Under the pieces are notes generated by a model. It was not told where the DNA came from. It saw only the letters and a list, made by a program, of their open reading frames with translations, and made no database searches. From contig SISS01000034.1 of NCBI GenBank assembly GCA_004332335.1, positions 1-58,458 of the forward strand: a stretch of DNA of 58,458 bases. The letters are read 5' to 3'. The translations under genes were made by a program, and so were the position numbers. Positions within the stretch are counted from its first letter, which is position 1, and the number at the start of each line of letters is the position of its first letter. This document shows, piece after piece, positions 45,805 through 55,420 of this stretch. This DNA comes from Methanoregulaceae archaeon UXB-2016 (GTDB taxonomy: Archaea > Halobacteriota > Methanomicrobia > Methanomicrobiales > Methanospirillaceae).

Positions 45805-46332
45805 CTACGCCGCGGTCGTCTTCAGGTACTCGGCAAGCTTGTCGAGGGCTTCCCCCATACCCTCCTCGTTCGGCCCCCGCATCACCCCGGGAACGCCCTC
45901 CTCGCGCACGGTCATCTCGGTCCTGCCGTCGCGCTCCTCAAGGGTGACCGACAGGACGGTCTCGGGCGGCCAATCGCCGGGGACCCCGTAACGGGAGGCC
46001 GGGACCGCGGTGCCGTCCGCGTCCCCGAAGGACTTGGTGACGACGAACCGTTCGGGCGCGACGACCTCGCGGAAGACGCCGGTGATGTAAAAGGCCTGCG
46101 CGTCGGGCGGGCGCATGCCCCAGAGAATCCTGCCCCCCACGCGGGGGTTGGTCTCGGTCACGGGCGCGGTGTAGCCCCGCGGCCCCCACCAGCGCTTGAA
46201 GCGCTCCGGCTCGGTCCACGCCTTCCAGACGAGCTCGCGCGGCGCGTCCAGGACGCGCGTGTACACGCTCGCTTCTCCCGCCGGGGCAGGTGGTTTTTCT
46301 GTGAGGCTCTGGTTGCTGGTGCGGTCTGACAT
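45805..46332 (-). CDS. SRPBCC/AHSA1-domain protein
   Basis: 175 residues from ATG 46332. AHSA1 features: VYTRVLDAPRELVWKAWTEP, ERFKRWWGPRGYTAP, GGRILWGM, FREVVAPERFV, VLSVTLEERDGRTEMTV and the C-terminal helix EALDKLAEYLKTT. The START-like cavity probably binds a small hydrophobic ligand or a client protein; no specific role is known. It stands alone in the accessory region. An in-frame ATG at 46383 would add an unconserved leader. Confidence 0.88.
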   Translation of the reverse strand: MSDRTSNQSLTEKPPAPAGEASVYTRVLDAPRELVWKAWTEPERFKRWWGPRGYTAPVTETNPRVGGRILWGMRPPDAQAFYITGVFREVVAPERFVVTKSFGDADGTAVPASRYGVPGDWPPETVLSVTLEERDGRTEMTVREEGVPGVMRGPNEEGMGEALDKLAEYLKTTAA

Positions 46333-46524
46333 GATACGATCAGGTCTCCTCCATCGCGGGAGCCCTGATGAATGTATCCCCATAACTCTCGATCTCCCTC
46401 AGGATCCGGAAATTGGTGTCAGGACGGCGAACGTGTTCCTGTGCGTGCCGGCCATGGAGGGTGTGCTGCGGGTACCGGCCCGGCCGGGTCAGTAAATCCG
46501 CCCCGGGCACCTCTCGAGTGAGTA

Positions 46525-46557
46525 TCCCCTACTTTCACCTCTCGCTGAAATAGGGGA
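46525..46557. terminator. Long inverted repeat between AHSA1 gene and helicase
   Basis: TCCCCTACTTTCA (46525-46537) and TGAAATAGGGGA (46546-46557) form a near-perfect 12-bp stem with an 8-nt loop. It lies 33 nt past the helicase stop and about 190 nt before the AHSA1 start. Either a hairpin terminator for the helicase or an operator for the AHSA1 gene. CACCTCTCG is directly repeated around it. Confidence 0.5.
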
Positions 46558-46589
46558 CTAGCGTTCCTTCACCCTGCACCGGTCCCCCG

Positions 46590-49500
46590 TCATTCAGCCG
46601 GCCCGCGTTCGCAGATCTCCTGGTAATCACACCATTTACAGTCATACGACTGCCGCGACGGAAACTCCCCGGCGAGCACGTTACCGATCAGCCCCGACAG
46701 CCGTTCGCGGAACGCCCCGATCGTCGTCTCGGTCGGGACGTAGGGAATGTACTTCGTCTCCTTCAGGTAGAGGTACGCGGCCGCGGCCGGCAGCTCCCCG
46801 AACTCCTCGAAGATCGCGAGGGCGTAGAGGTTCAGCTGGATCTCGTCTCCGACCTTATTTTTCGAAGGAGCGGACGAGGTGCTCCCCGTCTTGAAGTCGA
46901 CCACGACGAGCCGGCCGTCGGGCCGGCGCTCGACCCGGTCGATCATGCCCCGCATCAGCCGGCCCTCGAACGGGAACGAGAACCGCCGCTCGACATCGAC
47001 GACCGTGTTCCCGTTCGCCGCCTCCCACCCGAAGTAGTTGTCGAGCTGCAGGAGCGCTTTCGCCCAGTCCTCGGCCTCGTGCTTCTTCGAGGTGTAGGCG
47101 GACGCGTCCCAGGACGCCTTCAGGAGCGCGATCGCCTCGTCGCGGTCTCGCTCGATCCCTTTCTGCCGGTCCTTCGAGAGGAGCTCGACCGCGGAGTGGA
47201 CGGCCGTCCCGAGGCCGAAGAAGGTCTTCGGCGGGGTCGGGATCCCGAGCAGGTGCTGGAACCTGAACTTCAGGGGACAGGTGTCGTAGCAGCCCAGGCT
47301 GGAGGCCGAGAAGGTGAATGACTCCGGGAGCTCGATGGACCTTCCCCCCGACACCGGAAGATCGAGCCCGGGCGGTGGCAGCGGCACGGCCAGGTATGAC
47401 GCCGGGTCGAAGGACGCCGGGTCCCCGCCCTCGGCGAGGAGCCGGAGCCGCTCGAGCGCCACGAGGTGGACGAAGGCCGCGGTGTACCGCGCCTCGGCGG
47501 CGGCGCGGGTCAGCAGGCCGATCTCCGTTTCGCGATGGGTGTCCAGCGGGCTCCGGGCCTCCCCCGCGACGAGCGCGCTCTCCGCCGCGGCCTCCACCTC
47601 GATGACCCGGACCAGCGGGTTCTCATCGACATCGAGCTCCCGAAGGAAGATCGAGGGCTTCGTCTCCCGCTTGTTCGTCCCGTGCCACCGGACCTGGGTC
47701 AGGTAGAGCCGTTCCTCAGCGCGGGTCATCGCGACGTAGAGGAGGCGCCGCTCCTCCTGAATGAAGAGCGCCTTCTCGTCGTCACCGGTCCGCAGGCCCC
47801 GGGCGAGGTCGGCGGGGACCACGAACTCCTTGGCCTGGTGGGTGAGCGGGAACTTCCGCTCCGAGAGGTCGGTGATGAAGACCGCGGGGAACTCCGTCCC
47901 CTTCGACGTGTGGACGGTCATGACCTGGACCGCGTTCTCCTCTTCGTCCGTCTCCACCTCGACGCGGAACGCGGCCATGACGCCGAGGTACTCGAGGAAG
48001 TCTGGGAGCCGGGCCTCGCGGGTGATCGCGTCGTACTCGGCCGCGATCGAGTAGAAGGTGTTGAGCGCGGCGATCGTCTGCGGGTCTCCCCCGGCGACAG
48101 CGGCGCGGTAGAGGCCGGCGCCGTGCATCATGACGCCGTGGACCAGCTGCGGCAGGGTCTGCACCTCCTTCCCGCCGACGAACCGGTCGATTGACCTGGC
48201 GAGCTCGGCGACGAACGGGGCGGCGGCCGGCGCGAACTCCCCGGCGCGGCGCATGGCGGCGTAGACGCCGTCGTCGCCGAGGTCGCGGTCCCGGAAGCGG
48301 CGCGCTCCGGCATGGAGCCGCTGCACGGCCAGCTCGTCGATCCCGGCCGAGCGCATGAGCCGGTAGAGGGAGACGCCGTTGCCTGCCGGGTTGTCGACGA
48401 CCCGGAGCCAGGCCATGACGTCCCGGACCTCGGGCAGTTTGAAGAGCTCGACCTCGCCCCGGAACGTGCACGGGATCCCCTCCTGCGAGAGCGCCCGGGC
48501 GAGGGCGACGCCCTGGGCGCGCCTGCGGCAGAGGATCGCGATATCGCGGTAGCGGTACGGCCGGGGCGCTTCCTCCTTCCGGGGCAGGAACTCGGTCTCG
48601 ATCAGCCGGGCGATCTCGTCGCGGACGAAGTCGACCTCCGCGGCCTCGTTCGCGCACCGGGCGAGCACGACGGGCTCGCCCTCGGGGTTCGCAGTCCCGA
48701 TCTCCTTCGGCGTCCGGTTCGGGGCGGATTGCATCAGCTCGAGGGCGAGGGCGAGGATCCGCGATGTCGACCGGTAGTTCGTGTCGAGGACGGTCGTACG
48801 GCACCCCTCCCACGTCCGCTTGAAGTCGTCGAGGTTCGTGAGGTACGCGCCCCGGAACCGGTAGATGGTCTGGTCGTCGTCGCCCACGACGCAGAGGTGG
48901 TCGCCGGCCAGGAGCTTGAGCAGCTGGAGCTGGACGTAGTTGGTGTCCTGGAACTCGTCGACGAGGATGTGGGAATACTGGTCCCGGTACCCGGTGCAGA
49001 TCGCCGGCTTCTTCTCGAGGAGCCGGACCGCCTCGTGGATCATGTCGGGATAGTCGATGAGGTGCTCGGCCCGCTTGTACAGCTCGTACGCGCGGTAGAC
49101 GGCGAGAAGATCGCGGAGTCGGCCGATCTCCTCGTCGGTCTCGTCTCGCTCTGCCGATCGTGCATCGAGGTAGGCAGCCAGGTCGTCGGGGGTGATCGCC
49201 TCGTCGCGGAACGTGCTGATCCCCTCGAGCATGTCGTCGACCACGCCGGCCGCGTTGTTCCCGACCTCGATGGTCTCGAGACCGAAGGCGTCGATGTTCC
49301 GGAGGCCCCAGACGAGCTGGTTCGCCTTCGAGATGACGCCGCCGTGCATGGCGATGCCCGAGTCGAGGACGTGGTCCTTGAGAACCTGGAGGCAGAAGGA
49401 GTGGAAGGTGTAGACGGCCACCTCGACGCCCGTAGCCTGTTTGGCGATCCGGTCGACCATCTCCTGGGCCGCCTTCTCGGAGAAGGTCAGGGCCAGGATG

Positions 49501-49640
49501 GCCTCAGGGCTGACCCCGCCCTCGAGGAGGTGGACGACCTTCTCGGTGATGACGCGGGTCTTGCCCGACCCCGGGCCGGCGAGGATCAGCTGGATGCCGG
49601 CCGTCTCGACGGCCTCGGCCTGCCGGGGGTTGAGCTGCAT
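46590..49640 (-). CDS. UvrD/PcrA-type helicase fused to Fe-S RecB-like nuclease
   Basis: 1016 residues. SF1 helicase motifs: LNPRQAEAV, Walker A LAGPGSGKTRVITEK (about residue 20), TFHSFC, ILVDEFQDTNYVQL, VVGDDDQTIYRFRGA, TNYRS, VMTVHTSKGTEFP and LLYVAMTRAEERLYL. The C-terminal PD-(D/E)XK nuclease has VVVDFKTGS near residue 915. Four cysteines bracket it (CYDTCP about 783 and CKWCDYQEIC near 1000), as in AddB/Cas4-type Fe-S nucleases. It likely unwinds and resects DNA ends. Divergently paired with the PLD-helicase across a 92-nt spacer. Confidence 0.9.
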   Translation of the reverse strand: MQLNPRQAEAVETAGIQLILAGPGSGKTRVITEKVVHLLEGGVSPEAILALTFSEKAAQEMVDRIAKQATGVEVAVYTFHSFCLQVLKDHVLDSGIAMHGGVISKANQLVWGLRNIDAFGLETIEVGNNAAGVVDDMLEGISTFRDEAITPDDLAAYLDARSAERDETDEEIGRLRDLLAVYRAYELYKRAEHLIDYPDMIHEAVRLLEKKPAICTGYRDQYSHILVDEFQDTNYVQLQLLKLLAGDHLCVVGDDDQTIYRFRGAYLTNLDDFKRTWEGCRTTVLDTNYRSTSRILALALELMQSAPNRTPKEIGTANPEGEPVVLARCANEAAEVDFVRDEIARLIETEFLPRKEEAPRPYRYRDIAILCRRRAQGVALARALSQEGIPCTFRGEVELFKLPEVRDVMAWLRVVDNPAGNGVSLYRLMRSAGIDELAVQRLHAGARRFRDRDLGDDGVYAAMRRAGEFAPAAAPFVAELARSIDRFVGGKEVQTLPQLVHGVMMHGAGLYRAAVAGGDPQTIAALNTFYSIAAEYDAITREARLPDFLEYLGVMAAFRVEVETDEEENAVQVMTVHTSKGTEFPAVFITDLSERKFPLTHQAKEFVVPADLARGLRTGDDEKALFIQEERRLLYVAMTRAEERLYLTQVRWHGTNKRETKPSIFLRELDVDENPLVRVIEVEAAAESALVAGEARSPLDTHRETEIGLLTRAAAEARYTAAFVHLVALERLRLLAEGGDPASFDPASYLAVPLPPPGLDLPVSGGRSIELPESFTFSASSLGCYDTCPLKFRFQHLLGIPTPPKTFFGLGTAVHSAVELLSKDRQKGIERDRDEAIALLKASWDASAYTSKKHEAEDWAKALLQLDNYFGWEAANGNTVVDVERRFSFPFEGRLMRGMIDRVERRPDGRLVVVDFKTGSTSSAPSKNKVGDEIQLNLYALAIFEEFGELPAAAAYLYLKETKYIPYVPTETTIGAFRERLSGLIGNVLAGEFPSRQSYDCKWCDYQEICERGPAE

Positions 49641-49732
49641 ATGTGTTGGTAATCGCGGCCGGGGAAAAAGTATGCGAAATGAAAATTACTGGGAACCATT
49701 TTTCATGACACGCAACCATCGCTATTATATTA

Positions 49733-52700
49733 ATGAGAGCGCTTCCGCCCGGCATCTACGAACAACTCATTAACGAAGCCATCCAGGCAGCGATTCAGCG
49801 CACGGCCGATTCCGGAAGGACAGTAAGAACCGAATCTCTGGAAAGATACGAGCCGGAGTTACCGAATCTTCTCGCTCAGTATCTCTACCCGATTGTACGG
49901 AAGTCGTTCTCATTTCTCCAGGACGAACATCTTCCGGTTTCTGAGCAGGTCGAACGGTGCAACCGGGTCATTGAACTCCTCTCCAACATTACGGGCGAGG
50001 CGTGCCTTGAACTCTGCCGACTGACGCAGGGTGATAAAATCCTTCTCTCTGTGGAAGCGCCTGAGAGCGCGTCACTGACGACATTCCCGCGCCCGTCCAC
50101 CCTCCTCTCGCAGAATGCCCTCTTCACAGGCTCCCCATCCGAACCCAGCCTCGTGCAGGAACTCAAAGCGGAGATTCTGTCTGCCGATCGTATCGATCTC
50201 CTCGTCTCCTTCATCAAATGGAGCGGCATTCGCCTTCTGATGGAGGAGCTGATCACCTTCACCAAGACCCGCTCACTCCGAGTAATTACCACGTCCTATG
50301 TGGGTGCCACCGACTTCAAGGCAATCGAGTTTCTTTCATCTCTACCGAACACTGAGATCCGGATCTCGTACGATTCCGAGCGGACGCGTCTCCACGCAAA
50401 GGCCTACTCATTCTATCGGGAGAGCGGATTCTCGACCGCGTACATCGGATCGTCAAACCTCTCGAACCCTGCGATCACCACAGGATTGGAATGGAACGTC
50501 AAGCTGAGCGAACGGAACGAACGGGATTTGGTTGACCAGATCCGTATGACATTCGAGACCTACCGGGCGGCCTCGGATTTTCCGCTGTACACCTCATCCG
50601 ATGCAGGCCGGCTCAAGGAAGCCCTTCGTTCTCAGGATCGCTCCCCACGAGCGGTCGCGGCATACTTCGACATTCGTCCCTTTTACTACCAACAGGACGT
50701 ACTGGATCGGCTTAAAGCCGAACGAGAGATCCACGGACGATATCGAAACCTGATCGTGGCAGCGACAGGAACCGGGAAAACGGTGATCGCAGCGTTTGAT
50801 TTTCGTGAGTACATCGCACGGCACCCTGGCGCCCGCCTCCTCTATGTTGCTCACCGGGAGGAGATCCTTGAACAGAGTCGCGCATGTTTCCAGGGAATTC
50901 TCCGGGACTACAACTTTGGCGAACTGTGCAGCCGTGGACAGGTGCCGGCGCAACTCGATCATGTTTTCATCACGATCCAGACCTTCAACAGCCAGGACTT
51001 CACCGCCCTCACGCCCCCTGATTACTATGACTATATCATCGTCGATGAGGTGCATCACGCACCCGCCGCCTCATATCGGCATCTCCTTGCCTATTACAAA
51101 CCGAAGATCCTGCTCGGTCTGACCGCGACGCCGGAGCGAGCGGACGGTGAAGATATCCTTGGAGATTTCGACGGCCATATCGCGGCGGAACTGCGCCTTC
51201 CGGAAGCGATCGATCGCGCCCTCCTTGCTCCGTTCCACTACTTCGGGGTCACTGATCCGGTGAACCTCGACAATTTGGCGCTGTCATGGAGACAGGGATA
51301 CTACGACGAGCGGCAACTCTCCGCGCTCTACACCAGTAACCGGGAACGGGTCAGGGCGATCTTAACGGCCATCGAGAGATATGCCCTTCCGATCGACGAG
51401 GTGATCGGACTGGGGTTCTGTGTCACCGTCGAGCACGCCCACTCCATGGCTGATGCCTTCAATGAAGCCGGGATCCCCTCAGTCGCAGTGAGTGGGGAGA
51501 GCCGCCGGCATGAGAGAGACGAAGTCCGGGCTAGATTGATAAACCAGGATGTTCACTTCGTCTTCACGGTCGATCTCTTCAACGAGGGGATCGATATCCC
51601 CGAGATCAACACGGTCCTTTTTCTCAGACCTACGAAGAGTTTGACCGTCTTCCTTCAGCAGCTTGGACGGGGGCTTCGCCTCTGGCCAAGTAAGGAATGT
51701 CTCACGGTCCTGGACTTCGTGGGACGGCAGCACGAGCGCTATAGGTTTGAACCAAAGTATCGTGCCCTTGCGGCGGACCTCTCGATCCCGATCGGCCGAC
51801 AGCTCGAGCACAACTCCCTGTCTCTGCCCCGTGGGTGCTATGTCTCGCTCGAGAAGGTGGCGCGGGAGACGATTCTGAATCAGATCCGGAGGTCCTTCTC
51901 CCGACGCTCCGAACTCGTCCAGGCCGTTCACGATCTGGCGGAAGGATTGGGAGGCTCATGCACGCTTCTGGATGCACTCGAACACCTCCAGCGGTCTCCT
52001 GCGGAGATCTACCGCCATTCAACGTTCCGGAAGATCTGCGCATACGCCAACGTCTGCGAGCCTCCGTCGGACGAGGATGAGGGTTTCCTGCTCTCTGCGT
52101 GCAAGCGGGTTCTTCACATCGACTCTCAGTCCTTCATCGCATATGCTCGAAAGTTCCTCGCCTCAGGCGCCAGTTCCGCCGCCTCCGATGCGATGATTCA
52201 TTCGGCAGATCCGATGTCGAACCTGCTCTATTACACGCTCAATAATGATCCCGCTTCGGAGGAGGGCGACGACGCCGTATCGTCACGGTTCTACCGAATT
52301 TTCGATCAGGGATGGATGATCGAGGAGATGGATCAGCTGCTGACGTATCTGCAGGACAGCATCGGTTTCTCCGAGGCAGAGCTCGACCTCGGGTTTCCCA
52401 ACGCGATCCGGCTTCATTGCACCTACACCCGTGCTCAGGTCTTTGCCGGCCTCGGCCTCTCCACGCCGCGGATCAGGAATGCCCGCGGGTCGCGAGAAGG
52501 GGTTGTGTATCTTCCCGAACACAAACTCGACCTGTTCTTCGTCACGCTGAATAAAAGCGAGGAGCACTTCTCACCCTCCACGCTTTACAAGGACTACGCG
52601 ATCGACGACCTTCATTTCCACTGGCAGTCGCAGAGCACCACCTCGTCGTCATCTCCAACGGGCCGACGATACGTTGAGCATGAGAAGGCCGGTGGACGCG

Positions 52701-52879
52701 TTCTTCTCTTTGTTCGTGAGTATAAGGCGATCAACGGCGTGACCCAGCCCTTCACCTGCCTTGGCACGGCCTCATACGAACGACACACCGGAAGCAAACC
52801 GATGTCAATCATCTGGCGACTCCATCATCCGATTCCGGCACGACTCATGAACAAGGCAAATAAGGTGGTTGGGGGCTGA
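49733..52879 (+). CDS. PLD nuclease - SF2 helicase - DUF3427 protein
   Basis: 1048 residues. Phospholipase-D-like nuclease domain at about 130-280 with RLHAKAYSFYRESGF then YIGSSNLSNP. SF2 helicase at about 320-700: AATGTGKTVIAAFD, IIVDEVHHAPA, GLTATPER, FTVDLFNEGIDIPEIN and QQLGRGLRLWPSKE. C-terminal DUF3427 at about 780-1040 (GVVYLPEHKLDLFFVTL, RRYVEHEKAGGRVLLFV). The combination is common in accessory and defence-rich regions. Base composition is clearly lower in GC than neighbours, suggesting transfer. A TATTATATTA element directly precedes the ATG. Confidence 0.88.
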   Translation: MRALPPGIYEQLINEAIQAAIQRTADSGRTVRTESLERYEPELPNLLAQYLYPIVRKSFSFLQDEHLPVSEQVERCNRVIELLSNITGEACLELCRLTQGDKILLSVEAPESASLTTFPRPSTLLSQNALFTGSPSEPSLVQELKAEILSADRIDLLVSFIKWSGIRLLMEELITFTKTRSLRVITTSYVGATDFKAIEFLSSLPNTEIRISYDSERTRLHAKAYSFYRESGFSTAYIGSSNLSNPAITTGLEWNVKLSERNERDLVDQIRMTFETYRAASDFPLYTSSDAGRLKEALRSQDRSPRAVAAYFDIRPFYYQQDVLDRLKAEREIHGRYRNLIVAATGTGKTVIAAFDFREYIARHPGARLLYVAHREEILEQSRACFQGILRDYNFGELCSRGQVPAQLDHVFITIQTFNSQDFTALTPPDYYDYIIVDEVHHAPAASYRHLLAYYKPKILLGLTATPERADGEDILGDFDGHIAAELRLPEAIDRALLAPFHYFGVTDPVNLDNLALSWRQGYYDERQLSALYTSNRERVRAILTAIERYALPIDEVIGLGFCVTVEHAHSMADAFNEAGIPSVAVSGESRRHERDEVRARLINQDVHFVFTVDLFNEGIDIPEINTVLFLRPTKSLTVFLQQLGRGLRLWPSKECLTVLDFVGRQHERYRFEPKYRALAADLSIPIGRQLEHNSLSLPRGCYVSLEKVARETILNQIRRSFSRRSELVQAVHDLAEGLGGSCTLLDALEHLQRSPAEIYRHSTFRKICAYANVCEPPSDEDEGFLLSACKRVLHIDSQSFIAYARKFLASGASSAASDAMIHSADPMSNLLYYTLNNDPASEEGDDAVSSRFYRIFDQGWMIEEMDQLLTYLQDSIGFSEAELDLGFPNAIRLHCTYTRAQVFAGLGLSTPRIRNARGSREGVVYLPEHKLDLFFVTLNKSEEHFSPSTLYKDYAIDDLHFHWQSQSTTSSSSPTGRRYVEHEKAGGRVLLFVREYKAINGVTQPFTCLGTASYERHTGSKPMSIIWRLHHPIPARLMNKANKVVGG

Positions 52880-52891
52880 GACTTTCACCAA

Positions 52892-52956
52892 CCGTTTGTC
52901 GGTCGTTTGTGTCTATTGCCTCCGTTTGCTCCCCGTTTGCCGGCCAATGCAAACGG
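52892..52956. promoter_or_regulatory. Cluster of CCGTTTG elements with an inverted copy
   Basis: CCGTTTG occurs at 52892, 52922 and 52933, with TCGTTTG at 52903. CCGTTTGC (52933-52940) forms a perfect 8-bp inverted repeat with GCAAACGG (52949-52956), followed by an A-run. It lies between the PLD-helicase stop and the ribbon-helix-helix gene. It may be the operator array of that regulator or part of a terminator. Confidence 0.45.
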
Positions 52957-53137
52957 TCTAACGAAAAAAATACAGAACCAGGTTGGAAGTAATCGCAAAT
53001 TCCGGTGAGACCAGCTCGCCCTTTGCCACATTCATAATCACATTCAATAATGATGTCGCTCGTCCCTCTGATCCTATCTAATCGTCAGGTACAGGTATTG
53101 TAATCCGTATTTCCCCGGCCTCCTCCAACGGCAATTG

Positions 53138-53314
53138 ATGGTGCGGGGATACACGTCGGTTTCCATTCCCAACAGTCTGCTGACAGAGATCGACGAACTC
53201 GTGAAGAACGGCGACCTGGGATACGGGTCGCGAAGCGATTTCGTGAAAGAGGCCCTCCGGGCACATCTGCTGAAGGTCAGGAACCGGAAGCGTGGCGCCG
53301 GCGGCGACTCGTGA
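53138..53314 (+). CDS. Ribbon-helix-helix (CopG-like) transcription regulator
   Basis: 58 residues, ATG 53138 to TGA 53314. The N-terminal strand GYTSVSIPNSLLTEIDELV is followed by the helix GSRSDFVKEALRAHLLKV, the typical MetJ/Arc/CopG RHH fold that binds DNA as a dimer. A basic tail (RNRKRG) ends it. It overlaps the next gene by 4 nt (GTGA), suggesting a two-gene module in which it represses its own promoter. The CCGTTTG cluster about 200 nt upstream is a candidate operator. Confidence 0.82.
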   Translation: MVRGYTSVSIPNSLLTEIDELVKNGDLGYGSRSDFVKEALRAHLLKVRNRKRGAGGDS

Positions 53315-53993
53315 GTCCTCCGGAGCCGGCCGGCATCGCCGATATCGACCGCTTCTACGCCCTCCTCGAACAACTCCACGAGGAGCAGGGCGGCAGCCCC
53401 GCCACCTCCGCGACTGCACGGCCCGGACAGGCTGGCCGGCCCGCGGCGTCTACTTCTTCTTCGAGCCCGGCGAGGTCCGCGTCGGCACGCACGCGGTCTC
53501 GCGCCCGTCGAAGGCGACCCTCTGGCAGCGGCTCGCTCTCCACCGGGGAAACCCGGACGGCGGGAGCCACCGCGGTTCCATCTTCCGCCTGCACGTCGGC
53601 GGCGCCCTGCTCACCCGCGGCGGGTTCCCGCCGGAGATCGGCCGGACGTGGGGCATCGGGAACTCCGCCGGCAGCGACGAGGTGCGGCGGATTGAGAAGC
53701 CGCTCGAGCGGGCCGTCTCTGCATACATCGGAGCCATGCCGCTCCTTGTGCTCGCGGCAGACGACGAACCGGGGCCGGCAAGCGTCCGGGGATACATCGA
53801 GCGGAACTCGATCGGCCTGCTCAGCACCGCAGGTCTCGAGGTCGACCCGCCGTCGCCAAACTGGCTCGGCCGCGACTGCCCGCATCCGGCGGTCCGGATT
53901 TCCGGGCTCTGGAATGTCAACCACGTCGGGGAGGCGTACGACCCGGCGTTCCTCGACCGGTTCGAGGCGCTGGTCGGGGCGGGGGCGCGTTAG
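53311..53993 (+). pseudogene. GIY-YIG-like nuclease, frameshifted
   Basis: The GTG at 53311 opens VSPPEPAGIADIDRFYALLE and QLHEEQGG. A frame change near 53385-53405 (a G/C-rich run) leads to HLRDCTARTGWPARGVYFFF, EPGEVRVGTHAVSRPSKATL, WQRLALHRG and GSHRGSIFRLHVGGALL. The GVYFFFE / RVGTHA / RLALHRG order mimics the GIY-YIG nuclease core. The remaining C-terminal part (ERNSIGLLSTAG, WLGRDCPHPAVRISGLWNVN) is intact to 53993. One base restores an ORF of about 227 residues. Partner of the RHH regulator; function otherwise unknown. Confidence 0.6.
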
Positions 53994-55387
53994 TTCCCCG
54001 ATGCCCAGCCCTGGATCGCCTCCACGAACCGGGCAGCGCTTTCACGATCAAGCGTACCTATGAGGTGTTTGTCCTTGGGGTGTTCGCTGCCCCGGTATGT
54101 CGCCTCCTCAAACGATGAGGGCAGCGATCTCCGGATCTCGGTCTCGTCGATCCCGTAGAGCGCCGCGAGGGCGTGATTGTATACCCAGACCGTCAGACTT
54201 CCCTGGGGTGCAGCCTGGGACCGGAGCATGACCAGGTCGATCTTGTCCACGTTCTGATACCCGACCCGGTTCGGGCCAAAGAACGTCACCTGGGTGTCCT
54301 GGTCGTGCCGGTCCTCGCCGAAGACCCGCGTCATCCCCTCTGCGAGCGTGTCGAAGACCTCGCCCGCGCCGTTCTCCTCTGCCTTTTCCCTCACCCTGTC
54401 GAAGGCTCCAGGAACCCGATGCGGCTTCACAGGCTTCACCCCCGACTGTCGTTCGCGAGGGATTTGGGGCGTGCGTTCGCCGGGCTCGTACCGGCACGCC
54501 TCGGGCTCGGTCAGGACCCGCTCGAGATCGTAGACGCGGACCTCGCCGACCCCTTCGGCGCAGGTCTGGCGGAACCCGAGTTCATCGAGGGGGCGGAGGC
54601 TGTTGTCGTCAATCGCGCACTTCGTGACCGAATCATCGCCCATACGCCAGGACATTCCCGTCCGGTATTTCTCAGTGATGCCCCGGTTCACGAACGTGGC
54701 CGTGGCGAAGGCAGGGCATTTCCATTGCTTGGATGCGCCCGCGACCAGATTCCGGACGAAGTACACGACTCCCGAAGGTTCCCTTTCGAAATCGGGATCC
54801 TTCCTTTGTTCCGGGGTCGGCGGTGGGTAAAAGAAATGGACCATGTTGAGGACAACATCGACCTTGTCGGATTCGGGGTTTTCGAGCCTTAACGCGATAA
54901 TCCCTCTGACATCGTAGCAGACGGCGATGAAGAATCTGCGACCGTTGAAGGTGAATATGCGGTCGTACCCCCTCTCCTGGACAAGATGATTCTTCGCCTG
55001 GATGACATCGCCCAGCGTATCTCCATCGGATCGATAGAACTTCCGGCCGAGGGCAATTAACCCCTGCCGCCCGACCGCGAGCCCGAGCTGGTCGCGGTCG
55101 AATCCCTCGGGTGTCATCAGGCCGTCGATACCGAATGCGAGGACCAGGTCGTTCGAGTAGGACGCCAGCCGCTCCTGCATCCGGGCTGTGACCGACGCGA
55201 TGATGCTGTCCGCCGGCTCGCCCCCGGTGTGGAACCAGCCCCCGGGAAAGAACACGACGCAATCGCTGGGGACGCTCGAGGCCACGCGGTCGGCGATGGA
55301 GAGAGCACAGTCGAGCCGGTCCCCGTTCTTCTCGGCGCTCTTATCGGATCGTGATTCGAGCGTCACGGTCGCAAGGTACGTTCCCAT
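53990..55387 (-). CDS. Nitrilase-like N-terminal domain protein of unknown function
   Basis: 465 residues from ATG 55387 (55405 also possible). The N-terminal 220 residues resemble the CN-hydrolase fold: SDCVVFFPGGWFHTGGEPAD at the usual Glu loop, ALGRKFYRSDGDTL at the Lys region, and FFIAVCYDVRGIIALRLENP at the nucleophile Cys (about residue 157). The usual Glu of the PE motif is Gly here, so activity is doubtful. VLNMVHFFYPPPTPEQRKD follows. The C-terminal half (ERVLTEPEACRYEPGE, TRVFGEDRHDQDTQVTFFGP, LVMLRSQAAPQGSLTVWVYN) is unrecognised. Divergent from the DUF4435 gene. Confidence 0.5.
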   Translation of the reverse strand: MGTYLATVTLESRSDKSAEKNGDRLDCALSIADRVASSVPSDCVVFFPGGWFHTGGEPADSIIASVTARMQERLASYSNDLVLAFGIDGLMTPEGFDRDQLGLAVGRQGLIALGRKFYRSDGDTLGDVIQAKNHLVQERGYDRIFTFNGRRFFIAVCYDVRGIIALRLENPESDKVDVVLNMVHFFYPPPTPEQRKDPDFEREPSGVVYFVRNLVAGASKQWKCPAFATATFVNRGITEKYRTGMSWRMGDDSVTKCAIDDNSLRPLDELGFRQTCAEGVGEVRVYDLERVLTEPEACRYEPGERTPQIPRERQSGVKPVKPHRVPGAFDRVREKAEENGAGEVFDTLAEGMTRVFGEDRHDQDTQVTFFGPNRVGYQNVDKIDLVMLRSQAAPQGSLTVWVYNHALAALYGIDETEIRRSLPSSFEEATYRGSEHPKDKHLIGTLDRESAARFVEAIQGWASGN

Positions 55388-55420
55388 TCCGAATTGCCGG
55401 ATCATGATGCCATGGGAATG

